The notes under the pieces: model-generated | Seen by the model: only the letters and a program-made list of their open reading frames with translations | What the model was told of the DNA's origin: nothing | Databases searched by the model: none | Assembly (NCBI GenBank): GCA_030950825.1 | Contig: JAUZQT010000038.1 | Coordinates: 1 to 6,196, forward strand | Origin: Mariprofundaceae bacterium | Lineage (GTDB): Bacteria > Pseudomonadota > Zetaproteobacteria > Mariprofundales > Mariprofundaceae | Direction: 5' to 3' | DNA: 6,196 nt | Shown: positions 1 through 5,389 of the stretch, piece by piece | Layout of the letters: each line of letters opens with the position of its first letter | Position numbering within the stretch: position 1 is the stretch's first letter | Position numbers and translations under genes: made by a program

Positions 1-1
1 A

Positions 2-103
2 ATAATGGATGCCCCCGTTATAAGCCGTATAAATATGATAATAGAAAAGCCTGACCCTGTTCTTCATGATCCGGTTCTTACAGCAAAGAGAATTGATGCT
101 TGA
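2..103 (+). CDS. 3' end of an unidentified upstream gene (partial)
   Basis: An open frame enters from the left edge and stops at TGA 101-103, giving about 33 residues that end in ...HDPVLTAKRIDA. The composition is protein-like, and no other frame is open across 1-100, so this is probably the C-terminus of a gene that begins outside the window. I recognise no family. The stop lies inside TGATG, where a second frame opens (103-210). That second frame also looks protein-like, so the upstream protein may really continue into it through a one-base shift. What is seen is the open frame and its stop; that it is a gene end is inferred. Confidence 0.4.
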   Translation: MMDAPVISRINMIIEKPDPVLHDPVLTAKRIDA

Positions 104-210
104 TGCTGCTTGCAACTAACGACATGCTACGCGAACGTGGATTTAAGTTATATTACAATTTTGGATTGAATAACTACACCAGACAGATCAAGCGTTACTA
201 TAAATCATGA
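103..210 (+). CDS. Small ORF or frameshifted C-terminal segment (35 aa)
   Basis: ATG 103-105 overlaps the preceding TGA (101-103) as TGATG, a common arrangement for translational coupling. The product has 35 residues. It contains MLRERGF near residue 8, an aromatic stretch (KLYYNFGLNNY), and a basic tail ending KRYYKS. A weak AAGAG (86-90) lies about 12 nt upstream. It has no signal peptide or membrane segment and matches no family I know. Charged and aromatic residues throughout make it look like a real protein end rather than noise. Its frame also stays open upstream to 97, so a -1 shift within 97-103 would join it to the partial frame ending at 103. It could be a coupled microprotein, a frameshifted C-terminus, a sequencing error, or chance. 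Confidence 0.3.
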   Translation: MLLATNDMLRERGFKLYYNFGLNNYTRQIKRYYKS

Positions 211-223
211 TTGGGAGACAAAC

Positions 224-934
224 ATGCGTTTTACATTATTTTTATTGGTTAGCTTCATGAGTGGTGTTGCCTGGGCAGGCGACAGCATCAATATAGCGCC
301 CGCAACAGCCAAGCAAATTCGGGAAAACATTCCATCCTTACCCATTGATGCCATTCGCCTTTCTCCTATTCGTGGGCTTTATGAATTACAAGCTGGAGGG
401 CAAATATTTTACTCTAATCGCACTGGAAAACACCTGATTGCCAGTGGTCACATTTTTGATGTTTCGACGCACACTGATTTAACGGCCAAACGCCTAGAAG
501 AAATCAATACCATCGACTGGTCATCCTTACCGCTAAATCAAGCCATTACTTCTGGCGATGCTGATGGTTTGCCTGTTGCCATTTTTACAGATCCTGAGTG
601 TCCTTATTGCACAAGGTTGGAGCAGCAACTCAAAGGGGCAAAAGGCATTAAATTTTATACATTCCTTTTCCCGCTGGAAAGTATTCACCCCAAAGCTCGC
701 GCCAAAGCTGAATCCATTTGGTGCGCGGAAGATCAGCATCAAGCTTTATTGCAGGTGATGCTGGAAAATAAAGTTTTACCCGCAGCTACATGCAACACAC
801 CCATTACTGCGAATATTGCTTTGGCAAACAAGCTGGGTATTTCAGGCACGCCGACCCTTATTGCGGGTGATGGACGTAAAACTTCAGGTGTAAAAAGTGT
901 CGAACAACTCAGAGCTTGGCTCCAAAACAAATAA
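224..934 (+). CDS. dsbC: DsbC-family periplasmic thiol:disulfide interchange protein
   Basis: Probable periplasmic disulfide isomerase that reshuffles wrong disulfides in exported proteins; in this family DsbD keeps it reduced. It has 236 residues, the same as the E. coli DsbC precursor. A signal peptide spans residues 1-18, with predicted cleavage AWA|GD. A DsbC-type N-terminal dimerisation region covers about 22-92 (DGKH-like turn at TGKH 67-70, and GHIFDVS at 75-81). The C-terminal thioredoxin fold carries CPYC at 126-129 in FTDPECPYC, a second cysteine pair C167/C190 like the structural disulfide of DsbC, and the cis-proline in GTP (208-210). The active site is CPYC instead of the usual DsbC CGYC, which may alter redox potential. 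GGGAGA (213-218), 5 nt before ATG, fixes the start. No dsbD is in the window. DsbG is the alternative name, but the length and the second cysteine pair favour DsbC. Confidence 0.9.
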   Translation: MRFTLFLLVSFMSGVAWAGDSINIAPATAKQIRENIPSLPIDAIRLSPIRGLYELQAGGQIFYSNRTGKHLIASGHIFDVSTHTDLTAKRLEEINTIDWSSLPLNQAITSGDADGLPVAIFTDPECPYCTRLEQQLKGAKGIKFYTFLFPLESIHPKARAKAESIWCAEDQHQALLQVMLENKVLPAATCNTPITANIALANKLGISGTPTLIAGDGRKTSGVKSVEQLRAWLQNK

Positions 935-1029
935 AACATCCATTTTGTACGTAGAAAAAAGCGCTATTCAAGGCCCGTCGTATGCGCTGGCCCTGCGACG
1001 CGATAAAACTTAAACAATAGGAATAAACC

Positions 1030-1743
1030 ATGAGAGAACAGCGTCAAGCCAATGAGCTTCGCCAGATTACTATTGATACCACATTCAACGCCTATGCTGA
1101 AGGCTCAGCATTGATTTCATTTGGCAATACACGAGTCTTGTGTACGGCCAGCGTTGAAGAAAAACAACCACCATTTTTGCGTGGTAGCGATAAAGGTTGG
1201 GTCACTGCCGAATATGGCATGTTGCCACGCGCTACGCATACCCGAGGTGGACGTGAAGCAGCTCGCGGCAAACAAACTGGGCGCACGGTTGAAATTCAGC
1301 GGCTGATTGGGCGTTCTTTGCGTGCCGTCGTTGATTTGAATGCCTTGGGGCCTCGTTCGATTTCCTTAGACTGTGATGTATTGCAAGCCGATGGTGGCAC
1401 GCGTACCGCAGCAATCACTGGCGCATGGGTGGCTTTGCGCATTGCGGTAAACAAGTTACTGGAGGCAGGTGTTTTGGAAAGTGACCCGATTCATGGCCAA
1501 GTTGCTGCGGTCAGTTGTGGTTTTGTGGCTGGAGAAGCCCTGTTGGACTTGCAATACTCTGAAGATTCGCAAGCTGAAATGGATGCCAATTTTGTTATAA
1601 CCCCTGACGGTGGCGTGGTTGAAGTGCAAGCCACTGCCGAAGATAAGCCACTACATTGGGATCAATTTATGCAATTAAAACACCTCGCTGATCAAGGTAT
1701 TGTAAATCTGGCCGCACTACAACTGGAAGCCGTAAAAAGTTGA
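1030..1743 (+). CDS. rph: Ribonuclease PH
   Basis: Phosphate-dependent 3'-to-5' exoribonuclease that trims tRNA 3' ends in the cytoplasm, active as a hexameric ring. It is full length at 237 residues (about 238 is usual) and nearly canonical. Residues 47-72 hold PPFLRGS, GWVTAEYGMLPRATHTR; REAARGKQTGRT (75-86) and IQRLIGRSLRA (89-99) follow. The phosphate-binding GTRT is at 123-126. The acidic metal-binding region near the C-terminus keeps E178-D179 and D185. The N-terminus (MREQRQANELR) is one residue shorter than the usual MRPDGR-type start. AGGA (1019-1022) sits 7 nt before ATG. The stop overlaps the TTG start of rdgB by 4 nt, so the two are co-transcribed and probably translationally coupled. 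The gene is intact, with none of the C-terminal frameshift known from E. coli K-12 strains. Confidence 0.97.
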   Translation: MREQRQANELRQITIDTTFNAYAEGSALISFGNTRVLCTASVEEKQPPFLRGSDKGWVTAEYGMLPRATHTRGGREAARGKQTGRTVEIQRLIGRSLRAVVDLNALGPRSISLDCDVLQADGGTRTAAITGAWVALRIAVNKLLEAGVLESDPIHGQVAAVSCGFVAGEALLDLQYSEDSQAEMDANFVITPDGGVVEVQATAEDKPLHWDQFMQLKHLADQGIVNLAALQLEAVKS

Positions 1744-2357
1744 AGAAATTATTAAAGCAGCTCGTTGTGGCCAGTAATAATACCAAAAAACGCTTAGAAA
1801 TTGAAAATATTTTAGGTGGACTAGGCATTGAAATTATCGCTGCCGATGCCACCGTGTTTGTGCATGTCATTGAAGATGCCAATAGCTTTGCTGGAAATGC
1901 GCAAAAAAAAGCAGAGGCATTTGCCCATGCCAATAATTTACCTGCACTGGCCGATGATTCAGGCCTGTGTGTGGATGCCTTAAATGCTGCGCCTGGTATT
2001 TATTCTGCGAGATTTGCAGGTGAAACAGCCACAGATGCCGAGAATAACAGCAAGTTATTGCAACTATTGGAGCGTGAGCGTAACCGCAAAGCATACTTTA
2101 TTTGCGCGCTGCACCTCGCTTTCCCAGATCATCGCCCGCCACTTTGCAGTGAAGGAAGGGTAGAAGGTGAAATATTGAAAGAGCCTGTGGGAGAATCTGG
2201 TTTTGGTTATGATCCACTGTTCTTTTGCCCTGAATTGGGTAAAGCCTTTGCTTCTGCAAGGCCTGAAGAAAAAGCATCTGTCTCCCATCGGGGCCGTGCT
2301 TTACGTGCTCTTACCTCGACAGTCTCTGGCCTTGGCTTAGGAATGGAAATTAAATAA
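1740..2357 (+). CDS. rdgB: dITP/XTP (non-canonical purine NTP) pyrophosphatase
   Basis: House-cleaning enzyme of the HAM1/ITPA family. It hydrolyses dITP, ITP and XTP to the monophosphate plus pyrophosphate, keeping deaminated purines out of DNA and RNA. It has 205 residues (E. coli 197). The family motifs are in order: LVVASNN (8-14) with Lys16/17 for nucleotide binding, metal-site Glu45, ADDSGL (71-76) with Asp73, APGIYSARFAG (84-94), GFGYDP (154-159) and SHRGRAL (182-188). The start is TTG 1740-1742, inside the rph stop region (overlap 1740-1743). There is no ATG, and the next start-like codon, GTG 1767, would cut into the first beta strand. GGAAG (1725-1729) lies 10 nt upstream within rph. 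A TTG start plus the overlap suggests weak or coupled initiation dependent on rph translation. Confidence 0.95.
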   Translation: MKKLLKQLVVASNNTKKRLEIENILGGLGIEIIAADATVFVHVIEDANSFAGNAQKKAEAFAHANNLPALADDSGLCVDALNAAPGIYSARFAGETATDAENNSKLLQLLERERNRKAYFICALHLAFPDHRPPLCSEGRVEGEILKEPVGESGFGYDPLFFCPELGKAFASARPEEKASVSHRGRALRALTSTVSGLGLGMEIK

Positions 2358-2422
2358 CTTGTGTATTTAAAGCGTCGTGAGATGAAACCTCTATCACAGG
2401 CTGAAAAATCTTCATCTATTTA

Positions 2423-2453
2423 TTGATATCATGTTAAAGAGCAACCCTAAATT
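2423..2453 (+). promoter_or_regulatory. Candidate promoter for yqaA, start site at or near the ATG
   Basis: TTGATA (2423-2428, 5/6 to the -35 consensus) is followed after 19 nt by TAAATT (2448-2453, 4/6 to -10). Transcription would begin about 7 nt later, at or next to ATG 2460. That agrees with the lack of a usable Shine-Dalgarno site: only AGG at 2456-2458, 1 nt from the ATG. The long spacer makes this a weak call. Confidence 0.25.
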
Positions 2454-2459
2454 ATAGGC

Positions 2460-2870
2460 ATGGATTGGCTATTATTTTTTTCTGCATTGATCTCTTCAAC
2501 CCTTTTCCCTGGAGGCTCAGAGGCATTGCTTTTGTATCGCCTTAATGAAGGTGGGCATATTGCGACTTTACTCACCATTGCAACCGTCGGAAATGTGTTG
2601 GGAAGCATCATTACCTATGCTATGGGACGACTTGGCAGTGAAGCCATTCATAAAAAATGGCTACGTATGGATGAACATAAAGTTGCACAGGCAGAAGCTT
2701 GGTTCGGGCGTTATGGCCAAGCTTCTCTATTATTGGCATGGCTGCCAATTGTTGGTGATCCTCTTTGTCTGGTTGCGGGTCTTTTGCGCAGCCCTTTTGT
2801 TTGGTTTATTGTATTGGTCAGTATAGGAAAACTGGCACGTTACACCTTGTTGGCAGGTTTGTTTTTTTGA
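2460..2870 (+). CDS. yqaA: YqaA-type DedA/VTT-family inner-membrane protein
   Basis: Small polytopic inner-membrane protein related to DedA/SNARE-associated (VTT) proteins. The family is linked to lipid flipping and envelope homeostasis, but the YqaA substrate is not established. It has 136 residues (E. coli YqaA is about 142). It aligns by eye over its whole length: SSTLFPGGSEALLL (12-25) near the re-entrant loop, ATVGNVLGSIITYAMGR (41-57), WFGRYG (81-86), WLPIVGDPLCLVAGLLR (94-110) with the conserved Gly-Asp, and GKLARY (123-128). Hydrophobic segments lie at about 3-18, 35-55, 88-108 and 112-135. The ATG choice rests on homology, as no good ribosome-binding site exists. Its last 31 bp (2840-2870) overlap the convergent end of the hydroxylase gene. 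It stands alone, about 100 nt after rdgB. Confidence 0.88.
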   Translation: MDWLLFFSALISSTLFPGGSEALLLYRLNEGGHIATLLTIATVGNVLGSIITYAMGRLGSEAIHKKWLRMDEHKVAQAEAWFGRYGQASLLLAWLPIVGDPLCLVAGLLRSPFVWFIVLVSIGKLARYTLLAGLFF

Positions 2871-3655
2871 TGTTTTGATTGAAAGGGCAGCCGCAACATC
2901 CAAAAGAGTTGATGGGTGGGAGCCCGTTGAAAATCTGGCAAGCCAATCACCACATGCTCATGACCAAGCCTTGGTTGGGCTTGATATGTGCCAAACAGGC
3001 GATCCCAAATAGATAAGTTAAACCCATAATTCCGATTGGTTTCCGTGTTAATCATCGAATGATGCACACGGTGAACATCTGGGGTCACCAAAATCAAACG
3101 AATCAGGCCATCAACCACCTTAGGAAGTCGCACATTGGCATGGTTAAACATGGCCATACCATTTAAAATCACCTCAAAAACAACCACGGCAAGCACTGGC
3201 ACACCCAGCGCGATCACCACCGTTATTTTAATCAGCATGGACAAAATAATTTCAATGGGATGAAAGCGCAAGCCTGTTGTTACATCAATATCACGGTCGG
3301 CATGATGCACCTGATGCAAACGCCATAGCATTGGCACGCGGTGAAAAAGGACGTGTTGGGCATAAATAATAAAATCCATCACCACGACGGCCACAAAAAG
3401 CATCAATCCATCGGGCAAGAAAAACAGCCGTAAAATGCCAATTTGATTTGACTCAGCCCATAGTGCCGCAGTAACCGCACCGCCAGATAAGAGTATGCGC
3501 GCAACCAAAGAATCCAGCACCACAATACCAATGTTTGCCAGCCAACGTTTTTTGCCCAATATTAATGTGCGTTTCGGTGCAAGCATTTCCCACGTTGCCA
3601 TCAAGAAAAACACACCTAAAAAAGCGCTTAAGCGCAACCATGATTCATGTTCCAT
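2840..3655 (-). CDS. Fatty acid hydroxylase / sterol desaturase superfamily membrane protein
   Basis: Membrane-bound di-iron enzyme family that hydroxylates or desaturates lipids; the substrate here is unknown. Counting from ATG 3655 it has 271 residues, with hydrophobic segments at about 8-22, 40-65, 78-100, 135-160 and 185-192. The histidine clusters expected for the di-iron site are all present: HVLFH (101-105, HX3H), HQVHH (114-118, HX2HH), His132 in RFHP, His172 in FNHANV, and HRVHH (195-199, HX2HH), then NYG (209-211). The frame stays open upstream to 3745, but that part lies inside ampD. ATG 3655, 2 nt after the ampD stop, is chosen; ATG 3667 (overlapping ampD by 10 nt) is the alternative. 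GAGG in the ampD tail lies 13 nt before the first and 1 nt before the second, so neither is well supported. Translation is probably coupled to ampD. The 3' end overlaps yqaA. Confidence 0.85.
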   Translation of the reverse strand: MEHESWLRLSAFLGVFFLMATWEMLAPKRTLILGKKRWLANIGIVVLDSLVARILLSGGAVTAALWAESNQIGILRLFFLPDGLMLFVAVVVMDFIIYAQHVLFHRVPMLWRLHQVHHADRDIDVTTGLRFHPIEIILSMLIKITVVIALGVPVLAVVVFEVILNGMAMFNHANVRLPKVVDGLIRLILVTPDVHRVHHSMINTETNRNYGFNLSIWDRLFGTYQAQPRLGHEHVVIGLPDFQRAPTHQLFWMLRLPFQSKHQKNKPANKV

Positions 3656-3657
3656 GT

Positions 3658-4203
3658 CTAATAACATACCTCTATATTCAATGTTTGGATATGCACCAGC
3701 GAACGGTGAAAGCGAGCCCAGTCCCACTGCTTTCCTGGATCCCATTTTCGGTTTGGAGCAATATCTTTATGCCCAACAATACGCTCTGGCAGCACGCGCC
3801 TATAATGCTGCATCAACACACGACATAAACGTGCCGTTTCGGTATATTGAACATCCGTGAATGGTCGTTTTTCATCGCCAATTATTTCAATGCCAATAGT
3901 ATAATCATTGCAGGACTCGCGCCCTTGCCAAGAAGATTGACCAGCATGCCAAGCGCGCTGTTCACAGGGCACAAACTGAGTTATTTCGCCTTGCCTGCTC
4001 ACCACAAAATGCGCCGATACTTGCACATTTTCTAAACCAGCAAAGCTTGGATGAGCGGATGTATCAAGTTTTCCTATAAAAAAATCATCAATATAAGTTT
4101 GCTCAAACTCGCCGTCAGGCAGGCTAATAGCGTGTAATACAATCAAATCAACCACACTTGAAGGTGGGCGAGTATTGAAATGTGGTGAAATTAACCGACG
4201 CAT
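3658..4203 (-). CDS. ampD: 1,6-anhydro-N-acetylmuramyl-L-alanine amidase AmpD
   Basis: Cytoplasmic zinc amidase that splits the stem peptide from 1,6-anhydroMurNAc during peptidoglycan recycling. In enterobacteria and pseudomonads its loss raises AmpC beta-lactamase through AmpR; neither gene is in this window. It has 181 residues (Citrobacter/E. coli about 183-187). Conserved blocks are SPHFNTRP (6-13), IVLHAISLP (21-29), SAHFVVSRQGEITQFVP (63-79), RAWHAGQSSWQGRESCND (83-100), IGIEIIG (103-109) and GHKDIAPNRKWDPG (144-157). Zinc ligands are His24, His145 and Asp155, with Lys153 two residues before the Asp as in AmpD. There is no signal peptide, which argues against the exported relative AmiD. 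No Shine-Dalgarno precedes ATG 4203, the next in-frame upstream codons include a stop, and a good promoter ends 9 nt upstream, so the mRNA may be leaderless. It leads the operon with the hydroxylase gene. Confidence 0.94.
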   Translation of the reverse strand: MRRLISPHFNTRPPSSVVDLIVLHAISLPDGEFEQTYIDDFFIGKLDTSAHPSFAGLENVQVSAHFVVSRQGEITQFVPCEQRAWHAGQSSWQGRESCNDYTIGIEIIGDEKRPFTDVQYTETARLCRVLMQHYRRVLPERIVGHKDIAPNRKWDPGKQWDWARFHRSLVHIQTLNIEVCY

Positions 4204-4211
4204 GCGCGCAT

Positions 4212-4241
4212 ATTACAATGGATTCCCTTCATTATTCACAA
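4212..4241 (-). promoter_or_regulatory. Predicted ampD promoter
   Basis: On the minus strand, TTGTGA (4241-4236, 4/6 to -35) is followed after 18 nt by TGTAAT (4217-4212, 5/6 to -10). The usual start would fall at about 4205-4203, on or just before the A of the ampD ATG. This promoter sits between the hairpin at 4250-4281 and the gene. Confidence 0.5.
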
Positions 4242-4249
4242 ATACTGGT

Positions 4250-4281
4250 GCCTGCTTGTGCGTAAACGCATACAAGCAGGC
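4250..4281 (-). terminator. Strong hairpin, probable transcription end for the beta-barrel gene
   Basis: A perfect 10-bp stem (GCCTGCTTGT 4250-4259 with ACAAGCAGGC 4272-4281) continues as a 3-bp GCG/CGC stem, a TAAA loop and a 2-nt AT bulge. It lies 33 nt past the stop of the minus-strand gene at 4315. There is no clean U-run: the minus strand continues ACCAGTATTTG. It may therefore be a weak or bidirectional terminator, an mRNA 3'-end stabiliser, or an extragenic palindrome. The position between two same-strand genes, just before the ampD promoter, favours a transcription boundary. Confidence 0.45.
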
Positions 4282-4314
4282 GCAACAATCACGCCGATTC
4301 ATGAAATTTTCAGG

Positions 4315-5133
4315 CTAAAAGGTGAAAGCCCCTGATAAGGAGCCAATCAATGATGTTTTGGTATGGTTTGGCACGATTTTAGATACATCATAAATTCCAA
4401 AGCTCAAACTTATCGGCCATGCTGCTACTGGAGCGATACCCCCACCGATGGTGGTAATGCCAGCTGTTTGATCCACCACCAAACTTAACTGTGGATGCAC
4501 ATAAATAGCCACTGCACCAAAGGGCGCTACTTTATACTTTGGCCTTGCTGTTCTATCGTTTAGACGTAAAAAGGCGTTATTCCCGACACCCGCATTAAGA
4601 ACAACAGGGAAAGATCCCAGCTTAAGAAATTTGGTCACGGCTATATCAATCGAGGGATCCAGTGTTCCGTCCCCTCCTTGCCACAGCGTAAGGCTTTTTA
4701 TACCCATGCCTACACCCATCTGTAGGCTTGGAAAGTATTTGGCAATTGAAATGCCCAAGTTACCACGATCAAAGCCTATCATATTATTATTTAACAAACT
4801 TCCCAATTCCAAGGTAAAACCTAGAGCAAGGTTTTTAACGGGATCTCCCAAACCATAACCAAGCGACATCGCGCCATCAATATTGGTTGTTGATCCTGGC
4901 ACATTGATAATTCCGCCAATACCAAAAAAAGCAACGCCGCCAGATGGTGCCAAGCCTGCTGGCGAGGATAATGAAAATGTTGGTGCAGCCTTTACTTTTG
5001 CAGGATTGTTGGTGATATAATAATCATCGATACTTTGAAGCGCTGCAACAGCCTTTGTGATCTCACCAGCAAAAAGAACCCCTGGCTGCGACAGTAGAAA
5101 AAATACAACGATAAGCCTCAAATACAACATCAT
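4315..5133 (-). CDS. Exported protein of unknown function, probable outer-membrane beta-barrel
   Basis: Function unknown. From ATG 5133 it has 272 residues. A signal peptide covers residues 1-22 (Arg6, hydrophobic LIVVFFLL core, cleavage LFA|GE). An N-terminal stretch of about 60 residues is followed by a Gly-rich, alternating polar/nonpolar segment to the end. It includes SLGYGLGDP, LGISIAKYF, MGVGMGIKSL, LNAGVGNNAFLR, FGAVAIYV and a final GAFTF. The terminal Phe and alternating pattern are typical of outer-membrane barrels. From memory, the GLGDP region and the order of later segments resemble a family of uncharacterised barrel-like proteins in cyanobacteria; I could not verify this. GGGTGG lies just before the double ATG (5133 and 5130), so either could be used. 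A TTG at 5163 would put ten hydrophobic residues ahead of the signal peptide and has no ribosome site. It is transcribed divergently from the FecR-domain gene. Confidence 0.7.
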   Translation of the reverse strand: MMLYLRLIVVFFLLSQPGVLFAGEITKAVAALQSIDDYYITNNPAKVKAAPTFSLSSPAGLAPSGGVAFFGIGGIINVPGSTTNIDGAMSLGYGLGDPVKNLALGFTLELGSLLNNNMIGFDRGNLGISIAKYFPSLQMGVGMGIKSLTLWQGGDGTLDPSIDIAVTKFLKLGSFPVVLNAGVGNNAFLRLNDRTARPKYKVAPFGAVAIYVHPQLSLVVDQTAGITTIGGGIAPVAAWPISLSFGIYDVSKIVPNHTKTSLIGSLSGAFTF

Positions 5134-5196
5134 GACCACCCAATTAAAAACATTAAACACCAAGCTATTGCGTAGCTTAGCTCCGAATACTATAAA

Positions 5197-5228
5197 TTGA
5201 CAATACTAAATTTAAACGTAACTATACA
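5197..5228 (+). promoter_or_regulatory. Candidate promoter for the FecR-domain gene
   Basis: TTGACA (5197-5202) matches the -35 consensus perfectly. The -10 is unclear: AACTAT (5220-5225) at 17 nt is a poor match, and TATACA (5223-5228) is better but 20 nt away. A second, weaker pair, TTGATC (5237-5242) with TATCAT (5262-5267), has a 19-nt spacer and runs into the palindrome. If the first is used, the leader is about 155 nt and includes the 5264-5311 hairpin. Confidence 0.25.
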
Positions 5229-5263
5229 GCTTACTATTGATCTTATCCGATATACCCATTGTA

Positions 5264-5318
5264 TCATCCTCGAATGTCTGCGTGCGTTCACGCACAGGCA
5301 CTTGGGAATGACGTTTTT
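5264..5318 (+). repeat. Imperfect palindrome (REP-like) followed by T5
   Basis: TCAT...CTG (5264-5280) pairs with CAG...ATGA (5295-5311). Of 17 positions, 12 are Watson-Crick, 3 are G-U and 2 are A-C. A CG bulge (5281-5282), a 4-bp TGCG/CGCA stem and a TTCA loop complete it. Every arm difference is a transition. The GGGAATGA end resembles extragenic palindromes found in many proteobacterial genomes. TTTTT at 5314-5318 follows, so in the plus direction it could also act as a terminator or attenuator ahead of the FecR-domain gene. Confidence 0.5.
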
Positions 5319-5389
5319 AGAAGCACCTTGGGTGTCTTATGAGCATGCTAAACAGTTACACTTAAACTATTAAACATCAGGACGTTAAT

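Larger units (their letters stand above)
5134..5389. other. Divergent intergenic region between beta-barrel and FecR-domain genes
   Basis: 256 nt with no convincing gene; it must hold the promoters of both flanking genes. Part 5164-5240 is AT-rich. The minus strand carries TATAGT (5194-5189, 5/6 to -10) without a good -35. The plus strand carries a consensus TTGACA at 5197-5202 overlapping the same zone. A short inverted repeat (AAGCTA 5162-5167, TAGCTT 5173-5178) lies in the beta-barrel leader. A long palindrome occupies 5264-5311. Confidence 0.6.

Noticed and set aside
972..1000. Inverted repeat CGTCG/CGACG between dsbC and rph as a terminator
   Set aside because: Only 5 bp with a 15-nt loop and no T-run; too weak to call.
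2385..2400. Hairpin after rdgB as a terminator
   Set aside because: GTGA/TCAC with a bulged GA/TC is only about 6 bp and no T-run follows.
3656..3745. Upstream extension of the hydroxylase to 3745
   Set aside because: The added 30 residues lie wholly within the well-conserved ampD gene, have no ribosome site and do not resemble the family's N-terminus.
3495..3860. Plus-strand 121-codon frame across ampD and the hydroxylase
   Set aside because: It is antisense to two strongly supported genes, with no motif or ribosome site.
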